A stretch of DNA of 64,000 nt. Source: Rotaria macrura (Eukaryota; Rotifera; Eurotatoria; Philodinida; Philodinidae). How positions within the stretch are numbered: the first letter of the stretch is position 1; each line of letters begins with the position of its first letter. The notes under the pieces are model-generated. The model saw only the letters and a program-made list of their open reading frames with translations, was not told where the DNA came from and ran no database searches. The stretch is taken from positions 1,371 through 65,370 of the forward strand of contig OENT01000189.1 in the NCBI GenBank assembly GCA_900239685.1, written 5' to 3'. Positions 62,222 through 64,000 of this stretch are shown piece after piece. Both the position numbers and the translations under genes were made by a program.

Positions 62222-63647
62222 CAACTGCTACTTCATAATATTTGCCTGTCAGTGGATCATAGAAACATTTGAGCATTGCATCGAATTTTAGTCCAACTAA
62301 CTGATTATTATTGGTCGATGGTTCAAGTCGCTTATCATTTTCCATAGACTTTTTCTCTTCTATGGTATCTGATGGGCTCCAGCTAAACGTGAAATTTTTT
62401 TCCATAGTCGAATTATTACTTCCTATAGTACTACTATTATCTGTATCAATGGATGCTAGCAACGTTGGTTTTGGAGCATTAGCGCTGGATAGTCTTTCAA
62501 GTCGATCATACTGCTGAAAACGTGATCGTTGTTCTAATTCCTCATCAAATGTCAACGTACGTGGTGATAAGGTCATGTTCTTTGTGGGACTAGCAACACA
62601 AAAGTCATGTTTATTCGTTACTGATATTGCAGATTCTTCAGCTGATGATGAAACATTATCCAAAGTGCAACCATTTTGTCGTATGTAATCTTCAAAAAGC
62701 TTGAGCATTTCCATTGAATTAATAAATTCAGCTTCCGTCATTGTCATATCTATTGATGCAGACTTTGTCATCGAATCTGAAATTTCTGTAGTCGCCTGTA
62801 AGGTTGTATTTTGATTATTTATTCGTACATTTGAAATGTTTGATGATTCTTTTTGATGAATTTGGTCATTTCCAGAGATTGATAGTGAATTTCCTCTCTC
62901 TTTTGATAATGTCTGATGAAAAAAATTAGTATTTCTTCGTTGTTGAACAAGTTTTGGAACTGTAGATTTTTCTTGTTCTTGTTTAAGAGCCTGCAAAGAA
63001 ATTTGTTCTTGTTCATTCTGTTCTAGAGAATGTTCTCCTGTAAGCATCGATCGTCGATGTCGATGATGGTTACGAGCATCATCATCATCGGCGTCATAGT
63101 CGTAGTCGTGTGAATGTGCTGTTAACGATGCATAAGCTGATAATGGCTTTTTTATATTTGGACGTGAATAATTTCTATGTGAATCTTCTTCGTATGCCGA
63201 TGATATACGTTTACCTGAGTGACTCAGATAGGATGTTTTTTTATTTCGTTGAAGTTCACGCGGTCGATTACTAAATGTATAGAGTTTTTCTAGAAAATTG
63301 CTTGATCTACTTTCATTGGTACTCGAACGATGAGACGATATTTCAGGAGTTTCTAATGTTAACGAATGTTCTGCACTTGTAGAGTTTCTTGATGATGTTT
63401 CAATTTTAGGTAATACTAAATTGACAGAGTGATTAGTTTGAAATAGACCGTGCAAATGGTCATTTGTTATGCCATTTTGTATTGATAATATTTCAACTTT
63501 AGTTGATACTGGATTGACAGAATGATTTGCTTGTAGTGGCACATGTGGATGATCATTTATCATTCCATTTTTTGTTGATGACTGTCGAAAATTTCGTCGT
63601 GGAAATGAGTTCGGAGTATAATTACTTTGCTGAATTGTTGAAAACAT
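62217..63647 (-). CDS. Hypothetical low-complexity protein, 476 residues
   Basis: Single-exon ORF starting with ATG. It is rich in Ser, Asn, Thr and Gln and mostly disordered in appearance. A segment YDYDADDDDARNHHRHRR lies near residue 190, followed by a Glu/Gln-rich possible coiled coil (EQNEQEQISLQALKQEQEK). A more ordered stretch around residues 300-325 reads MTEAEFINSMEMLKLFEDYI. The extreme C-terminus, VGLKFDAMLKCFYDPLTGKY then YEVAVE, is the most conserved-looking part: its DPxTGxYY pattern recalls the octamer motifs of OCRE-type domains, but it is a single unit and I do not assign a family. Near the N-terminus NDHPHVPLQANHSVNPVSTK and NDHLHGLFQTNHSVNLVLPK form an internal repeat of about 35 residues. 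The gene is on the same strand as MAGI but separated by 1.6 kb. Confidence 0.7.
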   Translation of the reverse strand: MFSTIQQSNYTPNSFPRRNFRQSSTKNGMINDHPHVPLQANHSVNPVSTKVEILSIQNGITNDHLHGLFQTNHSVNLVLPKIETSSRNSTSAEHSLTLETPEISSHRSSTNESRSSNFLEKLYTFSNRPRELQRNKKTSYLSHSGKRISSAYEEDSHRNYSRPNIKKPLSAYASLTAHSHDYDYDADDDDARNHHRHRRSMLTGEHSLEQNEQEQISLQALKQEQEKSTVPKLVQQRRNTNFFHQTLSKERGNSLSISGNDQIHQKESSNISNVRINNQNTTLQATTEISDSMTKSASIDMTMTEAEFINSMEMLKLFEDYIRQNGCTLDNVSSSAEESAISVTNKHDFCVASPTKNMTLSPRTLTFDEELEQRSRFQQYDRLERLSSANAPKPTLLASIDTDNSSTIGSNNSTMEKNFTFSWSPSDTIEEKKSMENDKRLEPSTNNNQLVGLKFDAMLKCFYDPLTGKYYEVAVE

Positions 63648-64000
63648 GGTACAATCACTATTCTATTTTTGGTTATACTGATGTGATATATTTATAGACG
63701 TATATAAAAAACAAGAAAAATATGTTTTCTTTTTTATTTCGTTTCATATGATGTGTGCGATGTCAACAGCAAGCAATGCAGTCAGACTGCAGGTCGATGA
63801 TGAAATGTGATGCGTGCAGCAAAGATTTGCTGGTCGTTTTTTCTTCTCGTTTTTTTTTCTTTCTCTTTTTTTTCAGTTTTTCAAAATTATTAACAACCAA
63901 CTGAATTAGATGAGTGCTCTTTTCATCGCTTGCCATTTACAAGAATAAGAACGCTTGGTGTTGAGGCTTTCTGTTGCTTCCTCTTTTTTTTTCATTTCAA
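63648..64000. other. Upstream region of the 63.6-kb gene
   Basis: AT- and pyrimidine-rich sequence with several T runs. It probably holds the promoter. No other feature seen. Confidence 0.4.

Overview
This window looks like nuclear DNA of a bdelloid rotifer (Rotaria or Adineta type). I infer this from AT-rich DNA, compact genes with many 50-90 bp GT-AG introns, a long single-exon F-box protein of the kind expanded in bdelloids, a divergent rhodopsin-like GPCR, a threonine-rich membrane protein with a GEVED-like ectodomain, and an intron-bearing gene whose closest relatives, as far as I recall, are bacterial. The species is not fixed by the sequence. Two single N bases (12729 and 46606) mark assembly joins.

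Layout. 1-3 kb: a hairpin-forming purine/pyrimidine repeat and an F-box/leucine-rich protein (minus). 3-14 kb: gene-poor DNA with a faint coding relic near 5 kb and an exact 121-bp duplication beside an N. 14.0-15.5 kb: a two-exon GPCR (minus). 15.5-24 kb: gene-poor, with a 2.4-kb terminal-inverted-repeat element that carries two GTAC-rich blocks, followed by an LTR-like stretch. 24.3-25.3 kb: a decayed coding region. 26.2-27.2 kb: a complete six-exon gene for a bacterial-type zinc-ribbon protein (plus). 28.2-31.1 kb: eIF2B epsilon (minus). 32.5-33.8 kb: mitochondrial ribosomal protein L2 (plus). 35.0-36.3 kb: a torsin-like AAA+ protein with its own membrane anchor (plus). 37 kb: a small hypothetical ORF. 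39.2-41.0 kb: a membrane protein with cytosolic head, Thr-rich stalk, Ig-like and GEVED-like domains (plus). 42 kb: a short foldback element. 45.4-47.0 kb: translation elongation factor 1-alpha (minus). 47.8-48.4 kb: PIG-P, a GPI-anchor synthesis subunit (minus). 50.6-60.6 kb: a 16-exon MAGI-family scaffold (six PDZ domains plus a guanylate-kinase-like region, no WW domains), with an alternative first exon. 62.2-63.6 kb: an unrecognised low-complexity protein (minus).

The conserved genes are unrelated housekeeping functions (translation initiation, elongation, mitochondrial translation, GPI anchoring, junction scaffolding), and nothing suggests a shared pathway. Exon coordinates were worked out by hand from splice sites, and reading phase closes in every spliced model. 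The points most worth following up are the bacterial-type gene at 26.2 kb, the WW-less MAGI with two starts, the GEVED-like membrane protein, the AATAAA signals that overlap stop codons in three genes, and twin splice-acceptor/start-codon junctions that suggest spliced-leader trans-splicing.
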